Source: Cubamyces lactineus (taxonomy: Eukaryota; Basidiomycota; Agaricomycetes; Polyporales; Polyporaceae). Taken from it: 64,000 nucleotides of DNA. Shown in pieces: positions 23,500 through 34,535 of this stretch (positions within the stretch are counted from its first letter, which is position 1; each line of letters opens with the position of its first letter). A program made the translations under genes and the position numbers. The stretch is from NCBI GenBank assembly GCA_022376465.1, contig JACDTU010000013.1:988501-1052500 (forward strand), read 5' to 3'. A model generated the notes under the pieces. That model was given only the letters and a program-made list of their open reading frames with translations, did no database searches and had not been told where the DNA came from.

Positions 23500-26400
23500 T
23501 AGTCAGCCGCCTCTCGGATTCGGAGCTGGTCCTCCGGTGTCCATCGCCCTTTGACAGGGTGTTGAAGAGAGCCTACTGAGTCCGATCCTCAGTGGCTCCA
23601 AATGAGGAGCTGGATCTCCTCCTCCTCAAGCATTTAGCGGCGTCTGAGACGTCCGCTCAGAGCGGTTGGCAAGTCCGATCCTTCCGCATCAATACAAAGC
23701 TGCAGGACAGCTGCTCGGAGCTTGCTCTCCTTGAGCGTTGTGCGACGCTGTCGAGTCTGATCCTCGCAGAATGTCCGCCTTCCATCAGTACGCCCGAAGC
23801 AGGTCTTCGCGAGGTGGCGATGGTGTGAGCCACATCGGGTTCGATCCCCTTTGTGCCTCCATGAGCTCGGAGCTGGGTCTCCTTGAGCCTGTGTACGCCT
23901 GGTGCGTGCTACTCTCCGTGTTGTCGGTCGGAGCTGGTTCTCTACTGTTCGACGCCCTTTGATAGGACGGAGAAGGTCAGCCCCCCCCCATTCCTTAACG
24001 CCTTCAAGGAGGAGCAGGTCCTCCTCCTATGCGGTCCGAGACGTCGCAGGAGTGCGTAGGCAAGTCCGAGCCTTACTACGCTACTCCATAAAGCTGCAGG
24101 ACAGCTGCTCGGAGCTGGTTCCTTGAGCCCAACGCGACACTGTCGAGTCCGATCCTCGCAGGACATTTCCAAGATTCTTCCGGCCGAAGCAGGTTCTTCT
24201 AGGACGATGGTGGTGTGAGCCACATTGGGGCCGGTACCCTCTGTGTATGCCTCACTCACGAGCTCGGAGCTGGTCTCCTGGAGCCTCAGGCGATTTCTGT
24301 CGAGTCCGACCCTCACAGAACATCTGCCAGTTCCTTCCGCCTGGAGCAGGTTCTTCAGGCGATGGCGGTATGAGCCAGATTGGGGCTGGTACCCTCTGTG
24401 CCTTCTCTTCCCATGAGCTCGGAGCTGGTTCTCCTTGAGCCTTGTGCGACGCTGACGAGTCCCCACCTCGCAGAATGTCTGCGCTCCATCAGTGCGCCCG
24501 AAGCAGGTCTTCGTGAGGCGACGATGGCGTGAGCCGCATAGGGTCCGATCCCCTTTGTGCCTCCGTAAGCTCGGAGTTCCGTAAGCTCGGAGCTGGGTCT
24601 CCTTGAGCCTCTGTACGCCTGGCGCGTGCTACAGTCAGTCTTGTCGCTCCGAGCTGGATCTCCATTACCCCCTTCCCCTCCCCCTCTCCCCCTCAATAGG
24701 GCGTGCAAAGCCGCCCGAGTCCGATTCTCAGTGGCTTGAAGGAGCGGCTGGCCCCTCCTCATCCCTTCCACAATCTATAAAGCTGCAGGACAGCTGCTCG
24801 GAGCCGGATCTCCTGAGCTCCACGCGCAACAGTTTCGAGTCCGACCCTCGAAACAGGTCCGTAAGTGTCTGTTGTCCGAAGCAGGTTCTTCTAGGACGAT
24901 GGCGGTACGAGCTGCAGGACAGCTGCTCGGGGCCGGTTCTACCCACCAGCTCGGAGCCGGCCTCCTTGAGCCTCGGGCGATTTCTGTCGAGTCCGACCCT
25001 CGCAGATCAGTCGCAAGCCTCTTCCGCCTGAAGCGGGTCCTTCTGGCGATGACGGTGTGAGTCACATTGGGGCTGGTCCCCTTTGTGCCGCTTTATCCGT
25101 GAGCTCGAAGCTGGTTCTCCTTGAGCCTGTATACTTTGAGGCGTGCTACCGTCGATGTCGCTCGGAGCAGTTCTCCATCGTTGACTGCCCTTTGATAGGG
25201 TGTTCAAGCTCCCGAGTCCGACCCTCAGCGACCATAGCGAAGACCTGGTCCTCTTCGTCCACCAACGTCGTCCGAGACGTCTTACGATTGTGCAGGCAAG
25301 TCCGACCCTTCCTGCGCTAATCCACCAAGCTGCTGGACAGCTGCTCGGAGCTGGATCTCCTTAAAGCCTAACGCGTCGCCTTCGAGTCCGACCCTCGCAG
25401 CGTGTTAGTAAATCATTGTCCGAAGCCGGCTCTTCTAGGACGATGGTGGTATGAGCGGTTTGGGACAGGCTCCCTCTGTGTCTGCTCTGACCATGATCTC
25501 TGAGCTGGATCTCCGTGAACGAGTGTGCGCCCGGAGCGTATCACAGATCACCAGGTCAGTCGGAGCAGGTTTTCCGCTAACCATGCACCTCCGGCAGGTC
25601 GATTGGAGTATCCGAGCTTGGCGCGCAGAGACTTGCCTGGGGGGCTGGTCTATCCCTCGCACGGTGTCCGAGACATCGTTGCTGTGCCACACCGATTCTT
25701 CCAATATCGATCAAGAGATCTACAGGACACCTGCCCAGAGCTAGATCTTCTTCAACGGTGATACTGCCGATTCCCCAGGACGTCAACCCGTTCCGCCCGA
25801 AGCAGGTTCTTCTGAGGCGACGAGCTTCACTTCCCACAATGGTTACTCTTCCGATGACCTCAAAACTGGATCTCCTCAAGCTTGTGTGCGTCTGCGGCGT
25901 ACCACATCTAACACGTCGCCCTGAGCTGGTCCTCCTGCCCCTCAGCCAGCCGGTGTCCGGGACGCCCACTCGAATGTGTCTGGCAAAGACGTATGCCTAG
26001 GGCCGCAGCGCCAAGACAAAGTCAATCCTCGTAGGGCCTCTCTACGTCCGCCACTATGCTCGAAGCAGGCCCTTCTATTGAAGGCGACTATGGCCGTCTT
26101 TTCGGGTGTCCTGGTGCACTGCTGTGCAGCAGATCACATTGCCGCCGATCGGGACCCTCTTGAGCTCTACTGGACCATCGCTTGATCGTCCTTCGTTCGG
26201 CCGGCCCTCTTGTCGCAGTATTGGCGCCCCCGAACGCGGGCATCGGAATGAGACCCCTCCACAACATCTGGAGTCCCTCCTCCTGGTCGTTCGAATATGC
26301 TGGCGAGTTTCGGCCCGATCGGCCATGCAAGTAGAGCTCGTTCTCCTCCATCATCTCTCCCCCCTCTTCAAGTAAAGTCAGAGACTTCTAATTTAGATCC
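23500..26400. repeat. Degenerate tandem repeat array, unit about 390 bp
   Basis: A core AAGCTGCAGGACAGCTGCT recurs, with changes, at about 23697, 24090, 24779, 24910 (partial), 25326 and 25716; the simplest spacings are 391-393 bp. Between cores the same phrases return in order: CGGAGCTGG(T/A)TCTCC, GAGTCCGACCCTCGCAG, CGAAGCAGGTTCTTCTAGGACGATGG, GTGTGAGCCACATTGGG, CCTTTGTGCC, GCCCTTTGATAGGGTGTTCAA. Two units are lengthened by internal duplication. The core is nearly self-complementary (AGCTG...CAGCT). Short open frames cross the units but stops interrupt every frame. The nature of the array is unknown. Confidence 0.8.
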
Positions 26401-28850
26401 ACCACCGAGCCCGTCACCTTTTCGGCCCTGGGTTACTATTCATCGGAATAGCCGATCGAAGTTTGGTCTACAGCAACTCATGAATGGTGAGCCTGGATCT
26501 CGTAGGACACTCGCCTCTTGTCTCGCCGGTGCGGGTCTCTTCAAGCGAGGAACATGTGAACTGTAGGTGCGTTCTACCATTGTATTGCGTCTCAACGCGA
26601 TGCTGTGTCTCGTAAAGCTTGTGTACGCCTGTAACAAAGTAGACGGTGAGTCTCTCATATCTCCTGGACATATTGATTATTTGGTAGTAGAGCCGAAATA
26701 GGTTGTACTGATATGACAGTCTCGAGTGTGTCGAGGGCGTATCGCGGGGGTGCAGTCATATCCAGTCATGAAGTCTGTAATGGTCAAGCGAGATCGGCTA
26801 GAAACAGGAAATCAAGAAGTCGCTAGCGAACTTGCTTATGGGCGTGCACACTATACAAATACCCACGGCATTGTGTTCTTTTTACGTCGTTTAAATTGGC
26901 ACTCCAGGGCCGTAGCAATGACCTCGTACTTCCCCAAGTGGAACACCTGAACGTACGACTGGGGCCTTCCAACAAGCAGACCACGAGTATCACGATTCGG
27001 GCATTGAAAATCACAGCACACATTCAATCACGGCACATTCAATCACGTTCAAAGTTCGAATCACCCGGTATACTCGGCGAGGACGTCAAGAGGAACGTCT
27101 TACGAAGAGAGAAGTCCATCTGAATGTTCATCTGCGCAGGCCATGTGACCTTCCCTTTCTCGTTCATGTAATATTGCAAACCGTGGATTATTCGCGCTGA
27201 CATTGAACCGTAATCTTTAGGATACCTTACAGCGGACAGCTGAGGCAAGCACTGGCATGCGGCACGTCCTCTGCAAACAACCGTCGTCTTCTGAGGCAGT
27301 ATCAAATCAGGCATCCGAATAAGAGGGACTTTACAGCAAAGTATACAGGGGAGACTCTCACAGCAGCCTGCCGATGGCGAGAAAACATGGGTTCGTCACG
27401 TCTATGTACACAACTTCTCGTCAACGATATCATGATTGAGGTAAGACCGTTACGATTTGACCATTTACGAAACGACCCGGAGAAGCGGATCAATACCCTC
27501 AATTATACAATCTTGCTTTCCCTGGAGCGACTGTCCAAGACGATCTGGCATCTCAGATATCACGCCTATTTGCTCTCCTCCCCGAGGCGGATCAACTCAA
27601 CGTCAATTCAGGCCTGCATCCGATACCACGTATTGTTGGTGCCCTCCGTCTATCTCGCAGTGAATAATGCTCGTACTGATGTATCTATTGCATCACTTGT
27701 GTTCATAGGGATATCCAACGATTGCAGCGGGAGCAATGATATCCAAGACTTGAAATCCATCGTACGACGACGCAATTTCATGCACTCTATATCAAGGCCG
27801 GCACCAGGAACTTCGTAAGTAGTCATCGACGTACCGGCCGCTGATTAATCATCGTTAGCCGCAGGGTACGTTTTCTGAGCCCAATATTCCTCCCTCTTAC
27901 TGACTCGTTTTGCGTCCGAAGTGGTCGGCGCTGGAATGTTTAAGACCGACAAGCGGGTCAAGGTAGGGAACGGGCTCTTGCGGGCGCCCCATTTAGCACG
28001 AGCCGCCAGGAGGCTACCACTTTGCCATCCTCATCGCATCAAGTATTTTCAGACATCTCGGACAATCCGGACGAGTGTTGCTTCAGCGAAGATGGCCAGA
28101 GGCGAGGAGGAAGGATTTGGGTGGACGATCTGCATTTGACTGCAGAAGTGCATGACATCCTCGCTGAACGTCTGTTGAGGTCGCGCCTTGAGTAGCATTG
28201 TGGCAGGACTCAGATCTGTGGTACGGCACGCCTCCGAGTAGACAGGCACGGTGGCACGACCATCTGTGTACGTCTCGCATCGCAACTTGTCGTGAAACCC
28301 CCTAAAACGTACGGGAAAAGTGCGACCAATCTTCCTCAGTGCAATTTCTACTTCAATCCCAGTAGGAGTAGGTTCTTGTTCAAGACATCGAAGGTTACCT
28401 TGCCGCGCCCTCGATATACGAAGAATAACGAAAGTACTGTGGGAACATATAAGCGCCCAATCTGGAGGCGCGGAGTCAGCCATTGAGCTTTGTCCCAGTT
28501 TGTGCTGCTTGCGCGTTTGTTGTGGCTTACATACCGTTCGTGACGCCAACCTTCGTCAAGAACCCGTACCGTGTGGAGAACGCGCTTCGCCAGAATCGAC
28601 TCTAGCCTGACGAGCACTTGACACCTTTGTTTAACAGCTTCGACTTATTGGCTGTTCGTGTGGTTGCTACCGTTACGACTGGGAAAGCTGATTCTTGTCT
28701 GCAGCGGACGATACTCACTTAACCATAGTGTCCTCGCCGTCGTACCGTGCTAATAAGCGGCACGAAGCTGCTCTTGAGACAGGTACACCAATTCCTTCAA
28801 ACTCACCAGGCACAAATGATTGAATTTGGTTGTGTTTCGTGACCCACAGA
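26401..28850. other. Gene-poor region after the repeat array
   Basis: The first few hundred bases still echo the array (GCCTGGATCTCGTAGGAC, AAAGCTTGTGTACGCC), then fade into unique sequence. A short direct repeat (ATTCAATCACG twice) lies near 27030-27047. Apart from the weak minus-strand candidate at 28.05-28.82 kb I see no gene. The promoter of the F-box gene must lie at the right end. Confidence 0.5.
28049..28815 (-). pseudogene. Possible unrecognised minus-strand gene or remnant
   Basis: Several minus-strand segments join with good splice signals. One ending about 28553 (VRVLDEGWRHER) has a GTATGT donor. A CTGAC branch and CAG acceptor lead to LGAYMFPQYFRYSSYIEGAA. A GTAACC donor and a TTTTAG acceptor (28302) lead to GFHDKLRCETYTDGRATVPV and an 84-codon tail ending in TGA at 28049. 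A further upstream piece near 28815-28718 ends DGEDTMVK with a GTGAGT donor. No family is recognised and I could not define a start, so this may be chance or a decayed gene. Confidence 0.25.
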
Positions 28851-30500
28851 ATGGACGTACGATCACCTGACGACATTCGCCGATACGTCGCGAGCGAAAC
28901 CGCATCCCGCCTGAAGGCGTTAGACACACTACATGACGAGGTAGTAGCACTCAGACGGCTGCACAACTCCGTGGCACCAATCAGCCGCCTCCCTCCCGAG
29001 GTGTTTTGCAGCATCTTCGAGTACCTACAGGACGACGGCGGCAATATCGCCGACATCATCAATGCCACCCACGTCTGCAAGCAGTGGCGCAGCATCGCAC
29101 TCGACGCAGCAAAGCTCTGGACGGCGTTCTACATCAACAATCTCGAAGTCGCGACGACGTTCCTCGCCCGGTCCCGGAATCAGACGATCAAGCTCTTCCT
29201 AACGGAGACTCGTCACCCTATACACCACATCGCACGGCTCGTCGCGCCACACATCGCGCGTGTCCGCGTCCTGCGGGTGCGCACGAGCGAAGACAAAACC
29301 GTGCTACGGCTCTTCAGCAGATTCGTGCACGAGGCGCCGCGGCTCGAAGAGCTCTCGATCGAGAAAGAATTCCGCCAGTTCCCGCCGCCTCTCGAGACCT
29401 CCAACCCCCTCCCGCGCCTCTTCGGCGGCTCCCTCCCCCGCGAATCCCTGCGCACGCTCACTGTGCGCTACATCAGCTTCCTGCCGCGCTTCAGCGGGCC
29501 GAGCGTGCTCGTCAACCTCGAGATCCGGCGCGACATCTCGCTCGACCGCGACTTCTGCGCGCGCGGGCTCGTCGAGCTCCTGCAGAACTGCCCCGTGCTC
29601 GAGCGCGCGCGCATCACGCTCGCGGGGATCATCCCCGGGACGGAGGCCCCGCACGACGTGCTCGTCGCGCGCCTGCCGCGGCTCGAGCGCCTCGCCGTGT
29701 TCAGCACGCCCGCGCTCACCGCGTACATCCTCGCGAGCGTCGTCGTCCCGCGCACGGCGCGCGTCGCGCTCCAGACGCTCTACACGGACCCCGCGAACGC
29801 GGGGTACGGCATGGTCCCGCGCGCGCGCGAGGAGAGCCTGCCGTTCTTGCGGGGCGTGCGTCGCGTGGAGCTCTTCGTCGAGGAGCGCAGGTTCCTGCTG
29901 CGCTGCTTCCACGCGCCCGAGGCGTACGTCGAGCCCGCGTTCGAGATCCAGGTGATGCTCTTGCTGGGCGCGGCCCCGCTCGCGTCGTACTTTGCGGACT
30001 GGCCGTTCGACAGGACCGAGGTCGAGATGCTCGTGCTGTCTGGCCCGCGCAGGGAGCGCGCGGACTTGGACAGCGAGACGGTGGCGCGGCTCCTGGCGCA
30101 GTTCCCGAACCTCACGGCGGTGCGCGCGGTGTCGATGCACCCTGCGAACGTGCGAAACCTCGCGCTTGCGCTCGCGATGGACGCTGACGAGGCCGGTCTC
30201 GATGGCGCTGGGGTCGGTGTCGGCGGGGTTGGTGACATTGGTGGGGTGGGCGACGATCACCCCGGCGTGCCGTACACGCTCTGCAGGAAGCTCGCGACGG
30301 TGGAGGTGTGCGACGTCCGACTCGGGACCGTGCCGTTCAAGGAAGCGCTGTGGTCTGCGATCGCGCGGCGCGCAAAGGGGGGAAGACTGCGCGAGGTGAA
30401 CTTGTCTTTGGTCGATGGTTGGGGCGTGGAGGACGTGCGGGTCGCGGCGGAGCGCGGGGGCGGGAACGTGCTCGTCACTCTGGATAATTGCGAAGATTGA
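28851..30500 (+). CDS. F-box protein
   Basis: One uninterrupted exon of 549 codons. Residues 44-90 form an F-box (ISRLPPEVFCSIFEYL, then ATHVCKQWRSIALDAAKLWT), preceded by a helix with the 'LH.EV..LRRLHNS' pattern seen before F-boxes of Agaricomycetes. The rest is a run of irregular Leu-rich repeats (for example RLEELSIEK, LVNLEIRRDI, LPRLERLAVF) with a Gly/Val-rich insert near residues 455-475. Such proteins are presumed substrate receptors of SCF ubiquitin ligases and form large, fast-evolving families in mushrooms; the target is unknown. GC is high and third positions are strongly GC-biased, which opens long antisense frames that should be ignored. Confidence 0.9.
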   Translation: MDVRSPDDIRRYVASETASRLKALDTLHDEVVALRRLHNSVAPISRLPPEVFCSIFEYLQDDGGNIADIINATHVCKQWRSIALDAAKLWTAFYINNLEVATTFLARSRNQTIKLFLTETRHPIHHIARLVAPHIARVRVLRVRTSEDKTVLRLFSRFVHEAPRLEELSIEKEFRQFPPPLETSNPLPRLFGGSLPRESLRTLTVRYISFLPRFSGPSVLVNLEIRRDISLDRDFCARGLVELLQNCPVLERARITLAGIIPGTEAPHDVLVARLPRLERLAVFSTPALTAYILASVVVPRTARVALQTLYTDPANAGYGMVPRAREESLPFLRGVRRVELFVEERRFLLRCFHAPEAYVEPAFEIQVMLLLGAAPLASYFADWPFDRTEVEMLVLSGPRRERADLDSETVARLLAQFPNLTAVRAVSMHPANVRNLALALAMDADEAGLDGAGVGVGGVGDIGGVGDDHPGVPYTLCRKLATVEVCDVRLGTVPFKEALWSAIARRAKGGRLREVNLSLVDGWGVEDVRVAAERGGGNVLVTLDNCED

Positions 30501-31120
30501 GCGACTGGGAGTAGGGAGGACGAGCGTGTATACCTTCTGGTGGTTATGATTCTGAATAGTAGGGACTCTGACCGGGGTCCGTATGTACTGTACTGAACGT
30601 CTTTCGAATGCGTATCGCAAACAATTTCGGATGCGAGGGCGTCGGCTCGGATGGGGCCCAAAGGAGGGAGGTGAAGAGCAACGGCCGCGATTTCTTCCAA
30701 AGATCTATGTTTCTACATGTTTTCTACATACACCATCCATCCGAACCAAGTGGCCAAACCAAGCTTAGGGGAGAGAATTCGTACAACAAGAGTGGTAAAA
30801 GCAACAGCACAAAACTAATACTACACGCGGCCCCGCCCTCTGCGGGCGAGCGTCCGCAACAGACGAGATCCAAGAGCGATATTGATGGAGCAGGGAGTCG
30901 GCCGCAGCTGCGGCCGTGGCGACGTATACAACAAGCGATTTCGGACAACAGCACCGGCACTAACATCAGCAAGAGCACTCGAGCACATCCCCCTCTTGCT
31001 CCCACTCACATCGTCCACAGAGGTACGTTCACGCGCCGGGAGCACGAGCGTAGACACGCGCTCTGAGCCCGGAAGCCGCGACCGACCCCGAGGCGCAGCG
31101 CGAGGGACGACGCTGCCCAG
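30501..31120. other. Convergent 3' intergenic region
   Basis: 620 bp between the F-box stop (+) and the trehalose phosphorylase stop (-). Presumably the two 3' untranslated regions; a self-complementary GGCCGCAGCTGCGGCC sits at 30901-30916 and could form a strong hairpin. No gene seen. Confidence 0.55.
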
Positions 31121-34100
31121 TCAGCCCTGGACGTTGAGGCCCCCACGCGGGAGGCGGGGCTCGCCCGGCTGGTACGGCTCGCCGCACTCGGTGCGCATGA
31201 GGTCGTTGAGCCACGCGCCGTTGGGCTGGATGCGGACGTGGCGCGAGCAGTACATGACGGCGAGGTACATCCACGCGGCGGCGTTGCCGACGGTGCCGAC
31301 CTCGTCCGAGACGTGCGTGCGCGCGTACTCGGACATCTGCTCGTACAGGTCGTCGTCCGTGTAGAGGTCGAACATGTGCTGCGCGACCGACGCGTTGTCG
31401 CCTGGCTCGCAGAGGTAGCCGCTCTTTCCGTGTTCGATCTGGAGCGGGATACCGCCGGTACGGGAGGCGACGACGGGCTTGCCGGCGTGCAGTGCCTCGG
31501 AGACCTTGACCTCGAAGCCCTCACGGGTCGACAGCTGGAGCGCGAACTTGGAGTTCTCCATAAGCGCGTTGAGCACTAAAACTAGTGTTAGCAACACCGT
31601 TCGAAACGCAAAGAATGAGAAGAACATACACTGGTCGCTCGGCGGGCAACGCATGACAACAAAGTCCTTTGCGTACTCGGTGTACTTGTCGTGAATGAGC
31701 TGCATGGTCTGGTCGTAGATGATGCTCGCATCCGGATCGTCGACCGCACCGTGCCCACAGATGAGCATCTGCGGGGGCTCCGTGCTAGGCTCCTTCTCCG
31801 CGAGTAGCTTCCGGAAGCGCGCGTACGAGTCGATGACGTTCGGGATACCCTTGCTAGGATCGAAGCGCGCGATCTGGACGATGTAGTCGCGCGCGGGCCA
31901 GCCGAGCTCGTGCATCTTCTCCTTCACACACAGTTGGCGGAACTCGCCCATGTAGTACTGCAGGTCCCATTGGTCGAGCGGCTTGTTCAGGCCATCGAGC
32001 CAGTCCGTCGCCGCGCCGAGCAGCGTGAGCTTCGATGGCGGCACGTCGCTGGGCACGAACTTGTTCACCGGGTGCGAGATGAACAGATCCGCGTGCTGAA
32101 TGTTGTTCCACAGGTACTTCCACACTTCCTCCTGCGGTGAGCCAGCGACGTGGACGAGGTCACTCCGGATCTCGATGTGAGACCGATAGACGATCGGCAG
32201 GTCAGGGCGCACCCGCTTGATCAGGGGGATGAGGCCCGGCATTTGCGGGTCGTCTGCAAGCAGAAAAAAGTGCAAACACACCCGTTAGCAGGCTGCACTT
32301 CATATGGGATCCGAGACTGACCGATGAACGCAATGTCAACACCACCCGGAGCGAGCGGTCCGCCCTCTGCAGTCCAGCGGAGGCCGTTCTTCAGGATCCA
32401 GGCATCGAAGTTGTCCTTTGCCTCCTTCGTAAGACGCAGGTTGGGGTCTGCGACGCCCTGAAGGATGTTGTGGTTGTTCTTCGTCGTCCGGAACACCGTC
32501 GGCGACGGGTTAGGCACATACCTGATGCGCGGGAGGGAAAACACGATCAGCATTCGTCCATGTCTCTGGCCGATCTCGCGTTCCCGCTCAGGAACGGGTA
32601 TCCGGGACGAAGTCAGTCCGACAAGTACGGATGGGCGCTCCGTCGACGGACACGGATGCCAAACGATGGCGATTGCGTTCAGGATATAGTTCATTTACTC
32701 ACCACGCCGCGTCAACGTCGAGCAGATTGAAGAACCGGATGAGCGCGTGACGCATCTAAGCCACACAATTACTCTCAGCATCAGGCACGGAGAACACATC
32801 GAAGTGAACGCGATACTCACGAGAGCGACACCACCTGTGCATGGAAGCAGCGGAGAGGGTAAAAAGCCGATCAGATAAGTTGTCCGATGAGCAAGGGTCC
32901 AGGAAGATAGCAAGGGTAGTGCGACAGCAAGAACGACGAGAAGCACAGAGCGCTGCAGGCCCGATCAAACCCCGCATCACATGCCAAACGAGAATCCGGG
33001 GAAGCTCGCGCTACCCCACATTCATTGCCATCGGCGATGCGGCAAGTGGCAAAGACTGTGATCAATGCAGGGTTGTTCTAGCGCACAGACACCAGGGCGC
33101 GGTTGCACGCGCGCGTGGGGTCAAGACAGAAAGTGGGAATATGGGAATGTACGAGTAGAGAGAATGGCAACGCACCTCCCTGAGGGGTGGACGAAAAGAA
33201 CCCAATCTTGATCTTCTTCTCCCGGAGCTCGTCGGCGAGCTTGATGACCGAGTTCCAGGTTCCCTTACCCACACCCTTGCGGTACTCATCGATGTCGTCG
33301 ATGAGGTGGATCTTCCCGCCCGCGTCGACGGCGACCTGGTTGCGGGACCCGATTGACAGACGGGGGTTGTTCCCCGGGCCAAAGTACATGATGCACTTGC
33401 GTGCTGCGGAGTCTGCCTGTTCATCGACCGTACGCGGGATCGGGAGCTTGTTCTGGGTCGCGCTGAGGTTCGTCTGGCCGCCAGGCAGTTGGGAAGGGTC
33501 ATAGTAGACCGTCGGTGTCTCCGCGCCCGAGGGCACGTACGAGCCAGTAGTGGACGAGATACGGTGCCTGATGTTCGGACGGGTCACAGAATCGGTGTGG
33601 TACGGTTTGATGTTGAATACGATGGGCACAATGTCCATCTCGAGCCACAGGCGCGTGCATAGGTTCGGTGCCTAGGAAACATGGTGAGCCCCCGTATCGA
33701 ACGACCCCGCGACATTTGGAGCGCAGTAACTGTCAGAACTGGAGTAGACCGGGACGCCGAGAACATTGCAGTAGGCTGCAGAACTCGGGCGCTGTTGCGT
33801 CTATTCTGCGTATCGGCCAGACAATTGTCTGCTAATCGCAGCTGAGCGCAGATCCCGCCTCACTGGCTCGGAACGAGCACGGTTGCAGCCAATCTTGGAC
33901 GGATGGCCATCCGAAGCAGCAAGATCAGCCCTGGCTGGGTCCATTCCGGCCCTGCGACCGCGGGTGTAAGACGTAACTATAACGCGTCGCGCGAGTCTGG
34001 CCCTCCGGAGACGCGACACAGGGGGGCTGGACTCACGCACGTTGCAAGAGGGAGGCGTCCGGGGGAAGGTTCGATAGCGGGATGATGCGGGATGATGGAC

Positions 34101-34535
34101 ATACCTCGCGGAGCAAGCTGACGGTGACGCCGGCGCCGAGGAACTTGCACATGTGCTCGGTAGAGAACTTGCGGAGGTTGTCGAGGACATGCTTTTCGAT
34201 GTTGGACGCCTGGTCCTCGGGGGCGTTTGGGTTGTAGGGGATGACGGAGGAGGCGAAGTCGGTGTTGTAGACGGAGTCGTGTACGGAGATGGCGAGCTCG
34301 AAAGCGGTGTTGTTGTTGATGACGGAGCCGGCTATACCAGCCCACATGGGCTGTAAGGGAAAGAGAGAGATCGGGAGATGGATGAGGCACAAGGGCGTCG
34401 GTTAGATGTAGATTAGATGCGTACGGTGAGGGAGGAGTAGGCATGGACGTTGGGCCTCTTTGAGGATACGACGGAGGAGAGTCTGCGACGGATGGCGTCG
34501 GACGTCTTTGACTGGAACTGGTGGGGGGGAGCCAT
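31121..34535 (-). CDS. Trehalose phosphorylase (GT4, retaining; EC 2.4.1.231)
   Basis: Eight exons on the minus strand: 34535-34425, 34350-34105, 33671-33176, 32834-32821, 32755-32703, 32521-32322, 32253-31630, 31575-31121; 732 residues, the usual length for mushroom enzymes. The N-terminus MAPPHQFQSK, the 'YFGPGNNPRLSIGSRNQVAVD' region, 'FFSSTPQGGGVALMRHALIR' and the C-terminal half are very close to the characterised Grifola and Pleurotus enzymes. The GT4 fold carries the E-x7-E pair (E600 and E608 in REGFEVKVSEAL) and the TGGIPLQIEHGKSGYLCEP nucleotide-fold segment. It reversibly converts trehalose and phosphate to alpha-glucose-1-phosphate and glucose in the cytosol. Exon 4 is only 14 nt. 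Introns 2, 3 and 5 are long (433, 341 and 181 nt). Confidence 0.97.

Noticed and set aside
23838..23848. tRNA gene suggested by a B box
   Set aside because: No matching A box, acceptor stem or anticodon arm could be built around it.
29304..30620. 438-codon minus-strand frame
   Set aside because: Antisense to the F-box gene; it arises from its strong GC bias at third codon positions (Arg/Glu/Ala-rich translation).
33672..34104. snoRNA or second gene inside the 433-nt trehalose phosphorylase intron
   Set aside because: No convincing C/D or H/ACA boxes and no long frame; only the intron length is unusual.
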